Source: Paracoccaceae bacterium
Lineage (GTDB): Bacteria > Pseudomonadota > Alphaproteobacteria > Rhodobacterales > Rhodobacteraceae
DNA: 64,000 nt
Direction: 5' to 3'
NCBI GenBank assembly: GCA_019429405.1
Contig: JAHYIZ010000005.1
Coordinates: 1-64,000 of the forward strand
How positions within the stretch are numbered: position 1 is the first letter of the stretch; every line of letters starts with the position of its first letter. The position numbers and the translations under genes were made by a program. The notes under the pieces were generated by a model that was given only the letters and a program-made list of their open reading frames with translations, did no database searches and was not told the origin of the DNA. Shown here one piece after another: positions 60,760-64,000 of the stretch.

Positions 60760-63349
60760 TGACGATGCGCCCCGGCACCACGATCAGCTTTTTCGGCGCC
60801 TGCCCCGCAAGCGCCTTGGCCACAGTCTCGTCTTCCAGCACAAGCTTTTCAACCTCGGCGGTGGGCATATCTTTTGGAACCGTGATTTCGGCGCGCCGTT
60901 TGCCGTTGATCTGTATCGGCAGGGTCACGCTGTCTTGCTCCAGCAATGCCGGGTCGGCCTTGGGCCAAGGGGCGGTGACCACAAGCCCCGCGCCCCCCAT
61001 CGCGGCCCAGATTTCCTCGGCCAGATGCGGCACCATGGGTGACATCAGCTGCGCCATGGTGCGCAGGGCGAATGTCATGGCGGCGCGGCTGGCGGTGGCG
61101 CGCGACAGCGTGTTGGTCAGTTCATAGATCTTGGCGATTGCCTTGTTGAAGGCAAAGTTTTCAATGCTCGCGGTCACATCGGCAATGGCACGGTGCACCG
61201 CGCGGGCCAGCGCCTCGTCGCCCGCCGAATCGCCCGGCGCGCTTTCTGCCACCCGCTCGGCAATCAGCCAGACGCGGTTGAGAAACTTGTAGGCGGCTTC
61301 GGCGCCCGATGCTGTCCATTCCACATCACGTTCGGGCGGGCTGTCGGACAGGATGAACCAGCGCGCGGTGTCGGCGCCAAACGCGCGGATGATGTTGACC
61401 GGATCGACCACGTTCTTTTTCGATTTCGACATCTTGGCCGAGGGGATGACCGAGACCGGCTCGTCAGTGTCCTTGACATAAACGCCGCCATCGCGTCGTT
61501 CGACCTCTTCTGGCAGGAAATACTCTGGCCGACTGGTGAACTCCACCATGTCACCGCCACCTGTGTAGGCCGTCAACTCCACTTTCTGTCTGCGTTTGTA
61601 TATCTCATGCGTCACCATGCCTTGCGTGAACAGCGCGTTGAACGGCTCGATTGCCTTCGCAGGCAGGTGCCCGGTCTTGTGCATCGCGCGGGCGAAGAAG
61701 CGCGAATAGAGCAGGTGCAGAATCGCATGTTCGATGCCGCCGATGTATTGATCGACGTTCATCCAGTAATCGGCCTCGGCCAGATCGGTGGGCGTTGCTG
61801 CGTGGGGGGCGGTAAAGCGCGCATAATACCATGACGAATCAACGAACGTGTCCATCGTGTCTGATTCGCGCCGTGCCGCGCCGCCGCATTTCGGGCAGGC
61901 GCAATCGCGCCATGTCGGGTGCCGGTCCAAGGGGTTGCCGGGCACATCGAAGCTTACATCGTCGGGCAGGCGCACCGGCAGGTTTTCCTTGCGCTCGGGC
62001 ACCACGCCGCAGGCGGGGCAATGCACCACTGGAATCGGGCAGCCCCAATAGCGCTGGCGCGAAATGCCCCAGTCGCGCAGGCGGTAGTTGGTGACGCCCC
62101 GCCCGATGCCGCGCTCTTCGCACTGCGCAATGGCGCTGGCCACGCCCGCCTCGCCGGTTTGCACGGCCTCGCCCGCGAAACCGCGCACATAGTGCACGCG
62201 CTCGGATTTCAACGGCACATAGGCTTCGGGCAAGGGCGCATCCACCGCGCCTTCGGGCACGAAGACCGCGTTGATCGGCAGGCCGTATTTGGTGGCAAAT
62301 TCAAAATCGCGCGCGTCATGCGCGGGGCAACCGAAGATCGCGCCGGTGCCATAATCCATCAGAATGAAATTGGCGATGTAGACCGGCAATTCCCACGCCG
62401 GATCAAGCGGATGGCGCACCCTGATGCCGGTCTCAAGGCCCCGCTTTTCGGCGGTCTCGATCTCGGCTGCGCTGGTGCCGCCCCTGCGGCATTCGGCCAC
62501 GAACGCCGCCACCGCCGGGTCGCGCGCCTCTAGCGCGCGCGCCAGCGGATGATCGGGGCTGATCGCGGCGAAGCTGGCGCCCATCAGGGTGTCGGGCCGC
62601 GTGGTGTAAACCTCAAGCTGGCCGAACCCTTCGGGCGCGCCCACCGTTTCAAAGGCGAATTGCAGGCCACGGCTCTGGCCGATCCAGTTTGCCTGCATCA
62701 CCCGCACCTTCTCGGGCCAGTCTTTCAGCCCATCAAGCGCCGCCAGCAATTCCTCGGAATAATCCGAAATCTTGAAGAACCACTGCGTCAGCTCGCGCCG
62801 TTCCACCGGCGCGTTTGACCGCCAGCCGCGCCCGTCTATCACCTGCTCGTTGGCGAGCACGGTCATGTCGACCGGGTCCCAGTTCACCACGGCTGCCTTG
62901 CGGTACACCAGCCCCGCCGCGAGCATATCAAGGAACATCGCTTGCTGCTGGCCGTAATATTCCGGGTCGCAGGTGGCAAATTCGCGGCTCCAGTCGATGC
63001 TCAGGCCCAAGGGCTGCATCTGCGCCTTCATGTCGGCGATATTGCCATAGGTCCAGGTTTTGGGGTGCCCGCCGCGCTCCATCGCGGCGTTTTCGGCGGG
63101 CATGCCGAAGGCATCCCAGCCCATCGGGTGCAGCACGCTGAAACCCTGCGCGATCTTATAGCGCGCCACCACGTCGCCCATGGTGTAGTTGCGCACATGG
63201 CCCATGTGGATGCGCCCTGAAGGGTAGGGGAACATCTCAAGCACATAATACTTGGGCTTTGCCGCGTCGCGCCGCGCCTTGAAGACCTCGGCCTTGGCCC
63301 AGGCGGCTTGCCATTTCGCTTCGCTCTGGCCGGGTTTGTAGCGCGCCAT
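60746..63349 (-). CDS. leuS: leucyl-tRNA synthetase
   Basis: Class I aminoacyl-tRNA synthetase charging tRNA-Leu; 867 residues. The HIGH motif appears as HMGH at residues 48-51 ([15 protein letters not shown]), KMSKS is intact ([11 protein letters not shown]) and the CP1 editing domain has the [12 protein letters not shown] segment. A zinc-site-like CPxC pair is visible ([27 protein letters not shown]). ATG 63349 behind AAGGGG is preferred over an in-frame ATG 21 nt upstream. Its end overlaps lptE. Confidence 0.97.
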   Translation of the reverse strand: MARYKPGQSEAKWQAAWAKAEVFKARRDAAKPKYYVLEMFPYPSGRIHMGHVRNYTMGDVVARYKIAQGFSVLHPMGWDAFGMPAENAAMERGGHPKTWTYGNIADMKAQMQPLGLSIDWSREFATCDPEYYGQQQAMFLDMLAAGLVYRKAAVVNWDPVDMTVLANEQVIDGRGWRSNAPVERRELTQWFFKISDYSEELLAALDGLKDWPEKVRVMQANWIGQSRGLQFAFETVGAPEGFGQLEVYTTRPDTLMGASFAAISPDHPLARALEARDPAVAAFVAECRRGGTSAAEIETAEKRGLETGIRVRHPLDPAWELPVYIANFILMDYGTGAIFGCPAHDARDFEFATKYGLPINAVFVPEGAVDAPLPEAYVPLKSERVHYVRGFAGEAVQTGEAGVASAIAQCEERGIGRGVTNYRLRDWGISRQRYWGCPIPVVHCPACGVVPERKENLPVRLPDDVSFDVPGNPLDRHPTWRDCACPKCGGAARRESDTMDTFVDSSWYYARFTAPHAATPTDLAEADYWMNVDQYIGGIEHAILHLLYSRFFARAMHKTGHLPAKAIEPFNALFTQGMVTHEIYKRRQKVELTAYTGGGDMVEFTSRPEYFLPEEVERRDGGVYVKDTDEPVSVIPSAKMSKSKKNVVDPVNIIRAFGADTARWFILSDSPPERDVEWTASGAEAAYKFLNRVWLIAERVAESAPGDSAGDEALARAVHRAIADVTASIENFAFNKAIAKIYELTNTLSRATASRAAMTFALRTMAQLMSPMVPHLAEEIWAAMGGAGLVVTAPWPKADPALLEQDSVTLPIQINGKRRAEITVPKDMPTAEVEKLVLEDETVAKALAGQAPKKLIVVPGRIVNVVL

Positions 63350-63429
63350 GTTCTGCCCCTTCGCGGTCATTCATCGCGCGTGGTTATAACGGGCGCGCAG
63401 CCAAGGTCCAGCGCGTCAACGCCAGATGC

Positions 63430-63466
63430 CATTGCCTTGGCTTAAATATCCACTGTTGCGGTGGCG
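63430..63466. repeat. single-arm copy of the CCTTGG-AAATATCC repeat between leuS and DUF3576
   Basis: ATTGCCTTGGCTTAAATATC then C is followed by a small CCACTG-TTG-CGGTGG hairpin. The copy lies in the 119-nt gap between the DUF3576 stop and the leuS start, both on the minus strand. It is the only copy placed between tandem rather than convergent genes. Confidence 0.7.
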
Positions 63467-63468
63467 GC

Positions 63469-63960
63469 CTAAAGGCCCGCGTCACGAATGCGCAATTGCC
63501 GCGCGCGGGTCAGGATCGCATCTTCGACCGCGTGCACGGTATCGGCTGAAACCGCCGCCCCGCCCGCGCCTTGCAACGAAACCTTCAGGCTGCGCGCATC
63601 CAGCGCCGGGTCGGTTACATAGATCGTGGCGCGATAGCTGCGCCCGCCGCCGGGGGGCGTGCCATAGCCGGTAACGATGATCCCCGAGAACGGGTCAACC
63701 GACTGGATCGGCAGGAAATTCAGCACCTCAAGCGAGGCCTTCCAGAGGTACTTGTTGACCTCGACCGTAATATTGGGGTCGTCGGCGTTCTTGAACAGAT
63801 CCCAGATCGTGCCGCCGCGTTCCTCTTCGCCGCGTATCGCGGGGCCGGTATTTGCGTTATCACTGGTGCCCTTGCCAAAGAGGCCGCCATTACCGCAGGC
63901 GGCGGTCAGGGCCACCAGCCCCGCCAGCAGCGTTGCGCGCAGAATGCGTGAAGTGGTCAT
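63469..63960 (-). CDS. DUF3576 family lipoprotein
   Basis: Lipoprotein of 163 residues. The signal peptide ends in the lipobox TAAC with Cys22 (LLAGLVALTAACGNG). The DUF3576 hallmark segments are GTIWDLFKNADDPNITVEVN, KYLWKASLEVLNFLPIQSVD, FSGIIVTGYGTPPGG and RATIYVTDPALDARSLKVS. The family lies upstream of leuS in many alphaproteobacteria and may contribute to the outer membrane, but its function is unknown. The stop is 119 nt before the leuS start. Confidence 0.93.
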   Translation of the reverse strand: MTTSRILRATLLAGLVALTAACGNGGLFGKGTSDNANTGPAIRGEEERGGTIWDLFKNADDPNITVEVNKYLWKASLEVLNFLPIQSVDPFSGIIVTGYGTPPGGGRSYRATIYVTDPALDARSLKVSLQGAGGAAVSADTVHAVEDAILTRARQLRIRDAGL

Positions 63961-64000
63961 CGGAACGGCCCCCGTTTCGGTTTCCCGATCTCTAGCCCAT

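Overview
The window is about 64 kb of high-GC bacterial chromosome with dense, mostly housekeeping gene content. Gene families and gene order point to an alphaproteobacterium of the Rhodobacterales/Rhodobacteraceae (Rhodobacter-Roseobacter type). The main pointers are gpmI-envC-ctpA-rppH, serB divergent from serC-serA, leuS-lptE-holA with a DUF3576 lipoprotein upstream of leuS, an IalB-family protein next to rlmN, MbfA, a DUF2585 protein, and intergenic repeats containing CCTTGGTCCAAATATCC or GGGTATTTGrGCGATGAAG. I see no rRNA, tRNA, CRISPR array, insertion sequence or prophage. Species-level identity cannot be given from sequence reading alone.

Layout. 0-6.5 kb: cell-envelope genes (EnvC-type activator, CtpA protease, lytic transglycosylase) plus RppH and DapD. 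6.6-13 kb: LOG-family protein, an unusual leucine-rich-repeat protein, a YcaQ-type DNA glycosylase, RlmN, an IalB-like protein and an asparaginase. 13-19 kb: membrane proteins (TauE/SafE, a Na/Pi cotransporter with PhoU domain, a 900-residue DUF2339 protein) and a secreted hydrolase. 19-23 kb: the phosphorylated serine pathway (serB, serC, serA) with a candidate serC leader and a strong terminator after serA. 23-34 kb: phosphatase, DUF2585, thiolase, then the pbpC/alpha-2-macroglobulin pair. 33.5-42.6 kb: hybrid histidine kinase, RecQ, YggT, a thioesterase, an MFS permease, MepA, a phytase-like protein and a queuosine-precursor transporter. 42.6-42.85 kb: a self-contained small transcription unit with an 18-codon ORF behind an extended Shine-Dalgarno sequence, rival RNA pairings and a GCAA-loop terminator. 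42.9-48.7 kb: ArfB, Nudix, Pit phosphate transporter with Pho-box-like repeats, pncA-pncB, MbfA and a cysteine-rich GDCCVxC protein. 48.7-51.3 kb: the only visibly decayed stretch, with a gene-fragment junction, a frameshifted HAF-repeat autotransporter and a polysaccharide pyruvyltransferase. 51.4-64 kb: a five-gene operon (AEC permease to ornithine cyclodeaminase), an intergenic repeat mosaic, an MFS permease, a flavoprotein, MscS, holA, lptE, leuS and DUF3576.

Functional themes are peptidoglycan maintenance (EnvC, CtpA, MltB-like, PbpC, MepA), phosphate uptake (NptA-like and Pit), serine synthesis, and NAD salvage. The part least explained by known families is the small locus at 42.6-42.85 kb. 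The most unusual accessory proteins are the LRR protein at 7.4-8.7 kb and the PAN-domain alpha-2-macroglobulin.
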